The notes beneath the pieces are model-generated. The model was not told the origin of the DNA. It ran no database searches and was given only the letters and a program-made list of their open reading frames with translations. This document shows positions 27,564 to 34,573 of a stretch of DNA of 64,000 bases, piece after piece (position 1 is the first letter of the stretch; each line of letters opens with the position of its first letter). The position numbers and the translations under genes are program-made. This stretch comes from Candidatus Poribacteria bacterium (GTDB taxonomy: Bacteria; Poribacteria; WGA-4E; WGA-3G): positions 1 through 64,000 of the forward strand of contig JAAXGN010000089.1 of assembly GCA_012267415.1 (NCBI GenBank), given 5' to 3'.

Positions 27564-27819
27564 AGAATTTGGCGTTATCAAACTGTAGCACATTCATCTT
27601 GATTGTGCAACGCAGCACGACAACCCACGCGATAATGTTTCTGCTTAGAATGGGGTCTTAGCAATGTTGTGCAGAGAGGGGCATTGAAAGATGGTTGTTG
27701 TCCAAAGAAGCACAATCAAGATGAATGTGCTACAGCAATATCACGATGGTTATTCAGCGGAGAGGGGTTAATGATGAAAAATGTTTTAGAAAATAGCACA
27801 ATCAAGATGAATGTGCTAC
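27564..27819. repeat. Second copy of composite REP family F module
   Basis: Palindromes at 27585-27610, 27709-27733 and 27795-27819 (AGCACAATCAAGATGAATGT then GCTAC, or complement) with spacers that align to 14240-14514. The rest of 27430-27841 contains no gene that I can support; a GCGTGTAAAGTTTTTGGCAT tract at 27504-27523 resembles an end of MITE family 3. Confidence 0.7.
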
Positions 27820-27841
27820 AGAATGATTTGACTCTAAGAAT

Positions 27842-27871
27842 TTGACATATAAGACAGATACATGCTATTAT
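27842..27871 (+). promoter_or_regulatory. Sigma70-type promoter of small membrane protein and solute-binding protein
   Basis: TTGACA (27842-27847), 18-base spacer, TATTAT (27866-27871). The predicted start near 27878 gives a 24-base leader with AAGAGGAA before the ATG at 27902. Confidence 0.7.
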
Positions 27872-27901
27872 CTATCCAAAATCCATAAGAGGAACTAACA
27901 G

Positions 27902-28036
27902 ATGAAACAGCAGAGACCCAACCGTTCATTTTTCAAGGGAAAACATGTAAAATCCATGATTATATGGTATCTGATCCTTCTCGGTGCTATCATTGTCTTA
28001 GCATGGAAAATGAAAGATATCGTCTCACATTTCTAA
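27902..28036 (+). CDS. Small single-span membrane protein
   Basis: A 44-residue frame: a basic N-terminus (MKQQRPNRSFFKGKHVK) and one hydrophobic helix (about 20-35, IIWYLILLGAIIVLAW), ending MKDIVSHF. AAGAGGAA lies seven bases before the ATG and a strong promoter is placed 30 bases upstream, so translation is likely. It ends 43 bases before the solute-binding protein gene on the same strand. The positive-inside rule puts the N-terminus in the cytoplasm. Function unknown. Confidence 0.6.
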   Translation: MKQQRPNRSFFKGKHVKSMIIWYLILLGAIIVLAWKMKDIVSHF

Positions 28037-28079
28037 TGTCTGACCCAAATTTTCACAACTCAGAGGAGAAATACAAAAA

Positions 28080-29465
28080 ATGTCTATGTCTAATCCGTTT
28101 CGGCAATGGGATAGTATCCGACACATCGCAACATTGGTAATCATACTGGTTGGCTTGATGGTATTCTGGCAATGTCAACCAAGCAAACAATCAGACGATC
28201 AACTCGTCATCATATCACCACATCCGGATGGTATTAAAGAGGTATTCGGCAGCAGTTTTAAGGCGTGGTATGAGGAACAGACAGGTAAAACAGTGGAAGT
28301 CAATTGGAGGGATGCTGGCGGAACATCTACCAATTATAAGTTGATCACAACAGAATTTGATCGTCTGCCTGATGGAATTGAGCATGATATCTTCTTCGGC
28401 GGTGGAACGGATAGCTACCTTAGATTGGCAGAATTGGATCTATTGACTCCCTATAAGCTTCCAGAGGAACAACTTAAACTGATACCCCAAACTTATGAAG
28501 GTATACCGGTATATGATGCGCAATATCGTTGGTATGGAGCAGTGTTGTCCAGTTTCGGTATCATGTATAACGACCAAGTGCGGCAGATAAAAAACCTACC
28601 TGTACCTTCAAAATGGGAGGACTTAGGTGACATTGCACTGATCGACGAAATCGGGGCTGCGGATCCAAGAGAAAGCGGTAGTGCTCACATGATGTATGAG
28701 ATAATTCTCCAAACACACGGATGGGAGAAAGGGTTTGCACTCCTGACGAAATTGGGTGGGAACGTCAAGAAATTCTCTGCTGGGGCAAACGTTATACCGA
28801 GAGATGTTGCAAATGGAGAGGTGGTCTACGGATTGGCAATTGACTTTTATGCATATAGTCAAATTGCTGCTGTAGGAGAAGACAAAATCAAGTATGTATT
28901 ACCGACTGATGGTATTGTGGTCAATCCGGATTCAATTGCAATATTGAAAGGTGCGCCAAATATGGAGGTAGCGAAAAAGTTCATTGCGTTTGTTTTATCC
29001 AAGAAGGCACAAAAACTCTGGATGCTTCCTGAAGATGACCCCGAAGGTCCGAATTGGGAAGGTGGACTCAATCGCGCAAGTGTCATAAAATCACTATATG
29101 ATGAATTGGGGGAAAGGTCTATTGTAACCAATCCCTTCGAATTACCGGATGATGTTGAACCCTTTCCTTATGATGCTGAAAAAGGAAGCAAGCGATGGGA
29201 TATTGTGAATGATCTGTTCGGTGTACTGATCATAGATTCACATAAGGATCTTGTTGATGCTTGGACTGCAATCAGCAGCACTGATGATCCTGAGAAACGC
29301 GAAGCAGCAATTGCAGCACTTGTTCAGATGCCAGTCACGGAGGATGAAGCATCGACGATGGCTGAGAAAGAATGGGACAATGCAGTTTATCGAAATGAGA
29401 AGATTAAGGAATGGGGTCGATTTGCAGAGGATAAGTTTAAGAAAGTCAAAGACCTTATAGAATAA
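28080..29465 (+). CDS. ABC transporter extracellular solute-binding protein (Fe3+/thiamine-type family)
   Basis: A 461-residue exported protein of the type 2 periplasmic binding family. Residues 16-31 form a hydrophobic export segment that ends WQC, a possible though non-canonical lipidation site at C32. The mature start VIISPHPDGIKEVFGSSFKAW and FGGGTDSYLRLAELDLL resemble iron(III)- and polyamine-type binding proteins; the ligand cannot be told. GAGGAG precedes the ATG. No permease or ATPase genes follow, so partners must be elsewhere. A perfect 25-bp inverted repeat (29494-29557) lies just after the stop. Confidence 0.82.
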   Translation: MSMSNPFRQWDSIRHIATLVIILVGLMVFWQCQPSKQSDDQLVIISPHPDGIKEVFGSSFKAWYEEQTGKTVEVNWRDAGGTSTNYKLITTEFDRLPDGIEHDIFFGGGTDSYLRLAELDLLTPYKLPEEQLKLIPQTYEGIPVYDAQYRWYGAVLSSFGIMYNDQVRQIKNLPVPSKWEDLGDIALIDEIGAADPRESGSAHMMYEIILQTHGWEKGFALLTKLGGNVKKFSAGANVIPRDVANGEVVYGLAIDFYAYSQIAAVGEDKIKYVLPTDGIVVNPDSIAILKGAPNMEVAKKFIAFVLSKKAQKLWMLPEDDPEGPNWEGGLNRASVIKSLYDELGERSIVTNPFELPDDVEPFPYDAEKGSKRWDIVNDLFGVLIIDSHKDLVDAWTAISSTDDPEKREAAIAALVQMPVTEDEASTMAEKEWDNAVYRNEKIKEWGRFAEDKFKKVKDLIE

Positions 29466-29493
29466 GTTGTTTCAAGATCGGGTATAATATCTC

Positions 29494-29557
29494 GACGGGC
29501 AATGAATTGCCCTACTACGAACACACCCGTTTGTAGTAGGGCAATTCATTGCCCGTC
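29494..29557. repeat. Inverted pair of GTAG-GGCAAT palindromes (REP family B)
   Basis: Two 25-base arms (29494-29518 and 29533-29557) are perfect inverse complements and each arm itself holds the palindrome GGGCAATGAATTGCCC. GTAGTAG faces inward here. Similar pairs are at 32441-32500 and 43411-43473, all placed just after gene ends; a role as a transcript-end hairpin is possible, but no U-run follows. The rest of 29558-29965 holds REP palindromes at 29627-29645 and 29925-29943 and no supported gene. Confidence 0.8.
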
Positions 29558-29965
29558 AATTACACAAAGGATTTTTTAATCTTCATAACCCCACCCTACG
29601 AAAGGATGCGTTGTTTCAAGATCGGGCGGGGAGACCCCGCCCCTACGAAATGGTATGATGGAGATAAATTGGCATAATAATTGCAAATAGAACTGTGTCA
29701 TTCAAGAATGACACTGAACATTACAAAAACCAATACACACGATAAATACTGCTGTGATAGGTGTTCAGCGTGTTTTATATCAGAAAACGGCAGTTGAAAT
29801 GTAGAAACAGAATTAGAAAAAAGAACACAGTAAAAATAAAATTAGGAGTTAAGACTCTCAATTATGAAGATTATGATCACAATCCGATAATAATCGGGCG
29901 GGAAATTGATAATAATCGGGCGGGGAAACCCCGCCCCTACGATGAGAGAACTTGGAGTAAATAAA

Positions 29966-31099
29966 ATGAAAAACCTAAAGAAAATATACCTCACAATGAC
30001 GATCTTTCTATTTACAATGACAATCCTCAATTTGGGTTATGCCGATGTGCCTGATGGTATGGTTCTGATACCTGCGGGTGATGGACTTGAAGCTTTCTAT
30101 ATGGACAAGCATGAGGTCACAAATAGACAATTTAAGGCGTTCTTGGATGCCAATCCACTATGGCAACAGGACAAAGCACTCATCTCTCTGGTTGGAGATT
30201 CATATCTCTCAGGTTGGAAAAACAATATGTATCCGAAAGGTAGAGCCGATCATCCGGCTTGTGGTATGAGTTGGTTCGCTGCAAAAGCGTATGCGGAATG
30301 GGTAGGTAAGGATTTACCCACACAAGCACAATGGGAACGAGCAGCACGCGGTCTACTCAAAAAGAAGAAGTATCCCTGGGGTAATGACGATCCTAAAAAC
30401 AGAGCAAACTTCGGTAGATACACCGAAAGAGTTAGTTTTCGTGTTCCACCAACAAAAAAAGTTGGCAGCTATCAACCCAATGATTTCGGTTTATACGATA
30501 TGATCGGTAATGTCGATGAATGGTGTTTAGATAGGTTAGATGCAAACGATATACACGGTAGATATCATAGAACACGCGGGGGTTCTTGGTTTGAGGAAGC
30601 AGATGAGTTAGACATAGCAACCGTAAGTCAACATCCCGCTGCTGATGGTATTGGTACTCTCGGATTTCGATGTGTCTCAAAGGTAAATGGAAAGAACAGT
30701 GTCAACCTTGTTTCGGATATGTCATATTGGCTGTATGAACAGATACTTGGTGGCTATGACAGTGCCATATACAGCGTCTCCAAAGGCTATAAACCGAAGC
30801 GTGAACTTGAGTATGCATTTGATGACACAGTAAAGTATTATACAGGACAAAATCGGTCTTTTGAGCATGAACTCATTCGCGTGTATCGTGAAGTCAGAAC
30901 TGAACAAATTCCTGAAATACAAACAGAGGATATCTATATTGATCGTGAGTTCACACTCCTACTATGGGTGATTTACCTTGAAGTCCATTTTGAGCATTTT
31001 GAGAAGAGTGAACATGATCAATTGCAGTTATTCAAGAAGAGCATCATAGAAAAAAGTAAGGAAGGTTTGATAGCAGAGGATGGAAACAATTGGCAGTAA
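29966..31099 (+). CDS. Secreted SUMF1/FGE-like protein
   Basis: Exported protein of the formylglycine-generating-enzyme sulfatase-modifying fold, 377 residues. Signal peptide 1-26 (cleavage after GYA), then GMVLIPAGDGLEAFYMDKHEVTNRQFKAFL-type start, CGMSWFAAKAYAEWVGKDLPTQAQWERAARG, YDMIGNVDEWCLDR and RGGSWFEEADEL, GFRCVSK. The active-site cysteine pair of true FGE, expected after RGGS, is absent, so a binding or other role is more likely than sulfatase activation. The C-terminal 130 residues are unassigned. I start at the ATG preceded by GGAG; an upstream start at 29906 would translate a REP element. Confidence 0.82.
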   Translation: MKNLKKIYLTMTIFLFTMTILNLGYADVPDGMVLIPAGDGLEAFYMDKHEVTNRQFKAFLDANPLWQQDKALISLVGDSYLSGWKNNMYPKGRADHPACGMSWFAAKAYAEWVGKDLPTQAQWERAARGLLKKKKYPWGNDDPKNRANFGRYTERVSFRVPPTKKVGSYQPNDFGLYDMIGNVDEWCLDRLDANDIHGRYHRTRGGSWFEEADELDIATVSQHPAADGIGTLGFRCVSKVNGKNSVNLVSDMSYWLYEQILGGYDSAIYSVSKGYKPKRELEYAFDDTVKYYTGQNRSFEHELIRVYREVRTEQIPEIQTEDIYIDREFTLLLWVIYLEVHFEHFEKSEHDQLQLFKKSIIEKSKEGLIAEDGNNWQ

Positions 31100-31129
31100 A
31101 TGGAAAGAATGGAGGTTTTGATAGTGGGA

Positions 31130-31212
31130 ATCGGTCAGAATTAATGAAACACCACAACGGGCGAGGTGACCTCAACTACGAACGGGCGAGGTGACCTCGC
31201 CCCTACGTGGGT
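31130..31212. repeat. Partial MITE family 1 with two REP palindromes
   Basis: AATTAATGAAACACCACAAC is followed by two GGGCGAGGTGACCTC units, the second complete (GGGCGAGGTGACCTCGCCC then CTACG), and GTGGGTGATCTTCGT. The left inverted end is missing. Confidence 0.65.
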
Positions 31213-31226
31213 GATCTTCGTAAACA

Positions 31227-32129
31227 TCATTCCCACTTCAAGAGAGTTCCATCTCTATTGATACAAACGAGTTTTTCTGAATCACTGTCTCTGTCTTGTA
31301 TGAATGCTAATTTCCAGACAAAACCGTCCTGAATGGGTATAGTATGCATGAGGCCTCTGGCGGTAACATTCCAAAGCCGAATGTGGGGGTCTCTTCCACC
31401 ACTGGCAAGCATTTCTGCGTTATCGGAAAATGCTACTGCATAGACAGAATCAGCATGTGCTGTCAAAGTAGCCAGCAGACGTTGATCACTCATGTCCCAT
31501 AAGCGAACGGTAGTATCAGAGCCACCACTGGCAAGGAATTGACCACCCGAAGTTTGAGCGAGAGATAAGACTAAACCGTCATGCGCAGCAAATGATGCTT
31601 GTTGTCGACCTGTTTCAATTTCAAAGACACGTATCTTACCATCCACGCCACCACTGACGAGGGTATCTCCATCATCTGAATACCGCAGTGTTCTGATACG
31701 TGAAGGTTCAGTACCAGAACTGCTGAGCAGCCGGACAGTCTCCTCGTTCCAGGCTGTCAAAGGAACGCCATCAGGGGAAGATGCTAAGGCTGTTGCAAGG
31801 TTTGACGTATCACCTGCGACTGTTGCGATCTCGTTTTCGTTGTTCGTATCCCATAGTCTGAGCGTATTGTCTTCACTTGCACTTGCGATAGAGATGTTGT
31901 CGGGTGCAAATGCCAAAGCGCGTATGCGATCCGCATGTCCTGCGAGCATTGCTATCTGTTCGTTGCTGTTCAGATCATAGACCCATATACGTCCTTCACC
32001 ACTACCAGCGAGTTTTGTTCCGTCAGGTGATAAGGCAATCTCAGTGATCTGTTTTTTGTCAAGTCTTTCTTTAAATTTGGGTGTTAATTCAGATTGTGTG
32101 TAGTTTTGGAAACGTTCATTTATATTCAT
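31227..32129 (-). CDS. WD40 repeat protein
   Basis: A 300-residue protein without signal peptide, built of about seven WD40 blades, enough for one closed propeller. Repeat marks are ALSPDGTKLAGSGEGRIWVYD, GHADRIRALAFAPDNISIASASEDNTLRLWD (shown split by family pattern GH...LWD), SGGSDTTVRLWD and SGGRDPHIRLWN. Such propellers are protein-binding platforms. It lies 400 bases downstream of the sigma-FtsZ fusion on the same strand, separated by a MITE and a REP pair, so a shared transcript is uncertain. Confidence 0.85.
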   Translation of the reverse strand: MNINERFQNYTQSELTPKFKERLDKKQITEIALSPDGTKLAGSGEGRIWVYDLNSNEQIAMLAGHADRIRALAFAPDNISIASASEDNTLRLWDTNNENEIATVAGDTSNLATALASSPDGVPLTAWNEETVRLLSSSGTEPSRIRTLRYSDDGDTLVSGGVDGKIRVFEIETGRQQASFAAHDGLVLSLAQTSGGQFLASGGSDTTVRLWDMSDQRLLATLTAHADSVYAVAFSDNAEMLASGGRDPHIRLWNVTARGLMHTIPIQDGFVWKLAFIQDRDSDSEKLVCINRDGTLLKWE

Positions 32130-32153
32130 TGTTTTTTGCCCGTTATCTATCAG

Positions 32154-32306
32154 AACACAAGTTGCTATCTATGTAGCACAAACTTTTAGTTTGTGTCAAA
32201 ACGGCGCAAACTGAAAGTTTACGCTACGATATTTCGGGAATTATGAATTTTTCTCGCATAAAAGCGGCATCTGCCAGCTTAAAAACTTATAGGTAGCAAT
32301 TTAGGT
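32154..32306. repeat. MITE family 2, copy 2, carrying a REPIN
   Basis: Left end ACACAAGTTGCTATCTATG, right end CTTATAGGTAGCAATTTAGG (inverse). The REPIN at 32173-32227 opens with GTAGCACAAACTTTTAGTTT and closes with AAGTTTACGCTAC. Relative to the copy at 13824 the two halves are swapped, i.e. the element is inverted. Confidence 0.7.
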
Positions 32307-32440
32307 TATCAAAAGGTTATGTATAACGTTTTCCAATTATATCAGTTTTTTGATAGATAAACAATGAAATTTACATGGGTATTTAGTTTCCGGTTTTTTC
32401 TCGGCAATGATGAAGATTAAGAGAATAATTCGTTAACCAA

Positions 32441-32500
32441 CGGGCACTGAATTGCCCTACTACGAACCAGCTCGTTTGTAGTAGGGCAATTCAGTGCCCG
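32441..32500. repeat. Inverted pair of REP family B palindromes
   Basis: Arms 32441-32463 and 32478-32500 are perfect inverse complements and contain GGGCACTGAATTGCCC. The variant C for A relative to 29494 (CACTG in place of CAATG) is present in both arms, so the arms have changed together. The AT-rich remainder between 32307 and 32530 shows no gene. Confidence 0.8.
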
Positions 32501-32530
32501 TCAAGATATTCCGAATTTAGATTTTTATCT

Positions 32531-34324
32531 TCATACAGGACTTACACGAATATCAGTATTCGCCTGATTCTTGACTGTAGTGGATACACTATTCTCAATA
32601 GTACTCCGCACTATACTTGCATCATTAGATAGATGCTGCGATAGATCGTATTCACTGTAATTGACTTGATTTGCATATTCTGATGAACTTAAGGATGTTC
32701 CAATCTTCTCTCCCGTTGCATCATCTTGAATGCTTTCTGATGGTTTAGAGTCTTGCTTTTTCTTATCGTCCGGCATACATGCAATTACGGTTATCACTAC
32801 CTCACCTGATTGCTCTAACTCATCTTTATGCGTCATTCCAAAGATACAAGATTCCATTTCTGATTTATCAGTGAGAGTTATCATAGCATCGGCCAATTCA
32901 TGTTGATCAAAACTTGATGGTGCTTCAATACCTATGAGTACTCTCATTGCATCAGCTATTCTGTTTCCTGAGAGTAAAGGTGAGGACATCGCGTTCTGTG
33001 CTGCGATCTTTGCTCTGTTTTCACCACTTGCTTTACCAATACTCATCTGTATATTCGCTTGTTCACTCACGAATTGTTTAATGTCATCTACGGTGACGCT
33101 TATTTCACCAGTACATCTTACTATATCCGTAAATGCACTGATTCCGTTTATCAAGATTTCATTACTTTCTTTCAATACATCCTGTAAAGATACATGATTG
33201 TTGATTATTTCTAATACTTGCTCGTTAGGTATTGTCATCACTGCGTCTGCTCTTTGTGATGCGGTATTGTGCAGTTCCTGTAATCCTATTTCTGCACTGT
33301 CATCCCGTTTTTTGCCTTCAGCATGAAAGGGCCTTGTTACAACACAGATAGTCAATGCATCTTGTTCCCGTGCAAGCGATGCGAGAACGGGTGCCACACT
33401 TGTGCCTGTCCCACCACCTAATCCAGCAGTGACGATAACAACTTGTGCATCTTCAACAATTGATCGTAACTGATCCATGCCTTCTGCAGCTGCCTGTCTT
33501 CCAAGTGCCAGGTTACCATGCGTTCCATCTCCATGCGTCGTGTTTGCGCCGATTTGCATCTGCATTGCACCTGTGCATGTTTTCAACGTTTCTTTATCTG
33601 TATCAATAGCGTAGAATGTGATGTCAGCACTTTCAGTCTCTGCCATGGTTCTAACGACATTACATCCTGCACCACCCACTCCGATGATTCTAACCCTTGA
33701 TTGGGTTTTCTCTGTGATTATATTTCCAGTAGACACTGTTTTCCTCCTCATTGGTTTAGTTTTGACTTCAAATTCTTTACGCAGCAGATTTCTCACTTTA
33801 CTTAGTTTTGTCTTCACTGTTCCAGTTGGTAGATTTAGTTCATCCGCAATATCTGTGATAGTCCACTGTTCAAGGTAGTACTTAATCCCAACATCCCTTA
33901 TACTCTGTGGAAGATGCTGAACTGCTTCTCTGGCATCTTCCAGTATTCTGTCATCATTGAAACGTTTTTCAGCTTCTCTATCTATCTGTAGAGCCAAATC
34001 TTCATAATTGAGTAGGAGTTCGTTCTGATGAGACTTCCCTCTTGCGTAGTATCTTTTGCATGCAGTGAAAGCTACTCTTCGTAACCATCCTGAAAAACTC
34101 TCTGCTTTTCGCAAACCGATGATGTTTTCCCAAACAACCATCCAGATATCCATAAGTATTTCTTCTGCATCTCGGTGTTGTCTGGCGTTTTCGTTAATGA
34201 TACTCCAGCTTAATGGATTATAACGGGACATGAGTTCTTTGAAAGCTGCTTCATCACGTGCTTGAACAAGACGGACTAAATCTACGTCTTTCTGATCACA
34301 TATAGAGACAGATTCGTAATGCAT
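32531..34324 (-). CDS. ECF sigma factor fused to FtsZ/tubulin-family GTPase
   Basis: One open frame of 597 residues. From a numbering that starts eight codons earlier (TTG at 34348): sigma region 2 about 24-101 (AFKELMSRYNP, DAEEILMDIWMVVWENI, FSGWLRRVAFTACKRYYARG), sigma region 4 about 140-190 with helix-turn-helix TITDIADELNLPTGTVKTKL; then linker 191-217; then an FtsZ domain 218-526 with IIGVGGAGCNVVRTM, the tubulin signature GGGTGTS (311-317), VVTRPF and the T7 region SVTVDDIKQ (417-425); then an 80-residue polar tail without an FtsZ C-terminal peptide. The ATG at 34324 has GAGGA seven bases upstream. An internal AGGAGG and GTG sit at the domain junction. The stop TGA falls in a dispersed ATGAAGAT repeat. 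Confidence 0.92.
   Translation of the reverse strand: MHYESVSICDQKDVDLVRLVQARDEAAFKELMSRYNPLSWSIINENARQHRDAEEILMDIWMVVWENIIGLRKAESFSGWLRRVAFTACKRYYARGKSHQNELLLNYEDLALQIDREAEKRFNDDRILEDAREAVQHLPQSIRDVGIKYYLEQWTITDIADELNLPTGTVKTKLSKVRNLLRKEFEVKTKPMRRKTVSTGNIITEKTQSRVRIIGVGGAGCNVVRTMAETESADITFYAIDTDKETLKTCTGAMQMQIGANTTHGDGTHGNLALGRQAAAEGMDQLRSIVEDAQVVIVTAGLGGGTGTSVAPVLASLAREQDALTICVVTRPFHAEGKKRDDSAEIGLQELHNTASQRADAVMTIPNEQVLEIINNHVSLQDVLKESNEILINGISAFTDIVRCTGEISVTVDDIKQFVSEQANIQMSIGKASGENRAKIAAQNAMSSPLLSGNRIADAMRVLIGIEAPSSFDQHELADAMITLTDKSEMESCIFGMTHKDELEQSGEVVITVIACMPDDKKKQDSKPSESIQDDATGEKIGTSLSSSEYANQVNYSEYDLSQHLSNDASIVRSTIENSVSTTVKNQANTDIRVSPV
33734..33748 (-). promoter_or_regulatory. Internal ribosome binding site and GTG start at the sigma/FtsZ junction
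   Basis: Minus strand: a perfect AGGAGG (33743-33748), six-base spacer AAAACA, GTG (33734-33736). Translation from here would give MSTGNIITEKTQSRVRIIGV..., a free FtsZ-like protein of about 400 residues without the sigma domain. An in-frame ATG (33749-33751) overlaps the site. Confidence 0.65.
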
Positions 34325-34422
34325 ATTTACATTCCTCAGGAATAACACAAGAATTGTATTCAGTAGTAAAGAGGGAAGAATTAACGCGTTTGGTTTAAGA
34401 AAATGTGAAAAAACAGGGTTTA

Positions 34423-34447
34423 ATTATACGGTATAGTGGACTGTCCA
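34423..34447 (-). promoter_or_regulatory. Possible promoter with palindrome upstream of sigma-FtsZ gene
   Basis: Minus-strand TATAAT at 34423-34428 lies about 100 bases upstream of the ATG. An 11-base palindrome TGGACTGTCCA (34437-34447) lies directly upstream, in the -35/-10 interval, and could be an operator. No convincing -35. The flank TATAGTGGAC also resembles MITE family 1 ends, so this may be repeat-derived. Confidence 0.35.
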
Positions 34448-34472
34448 GTCTGAAATTGAGGTAACCCTGTTC

Positions 34473-34526
34473 GTAGTAGGGCAATTCAGTGCCCGTTTTT
34501 GAAGGTAGAACGGGCAATGAATTGCC
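34473..34526. repeat. REP family B pair upstream of sigma-FtsZ gene
   Basis: GTAGTAGGGCAATTCAGTGC at 34473 and CGGGCAATGAATTGCC at 34511-34526, in opposite orientation; the second is cut short. It fills most of the 250 bases between the permease gene and the fusion gene. Confidence 0.65.
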
Positions 34527-34573
34527 ATTGAACGAATTCACCTGTAATTCAAAGGTAGACAGACTAATAACCA

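Noticed and set aside
29494..29557. Rho-independent terminator after the solute-binding protein
   Set aside because: The hairpin is perfect but no U-run follows and the same sequence recurs as a dispersed repeat; listed as repeat, with terminator role only possible.
29761..29964. A 67-residue frame before the SUMF1 gene
   Set aside because: Its second half translates REP palindromes and no ribosome site or family is visible.
34324..34348. TTG start for the sigma-FtsZ protein
   Set aside because: The GAGGA ribosome site lies downstream of that TTG and is correctly spaced for the ATG at 34324.
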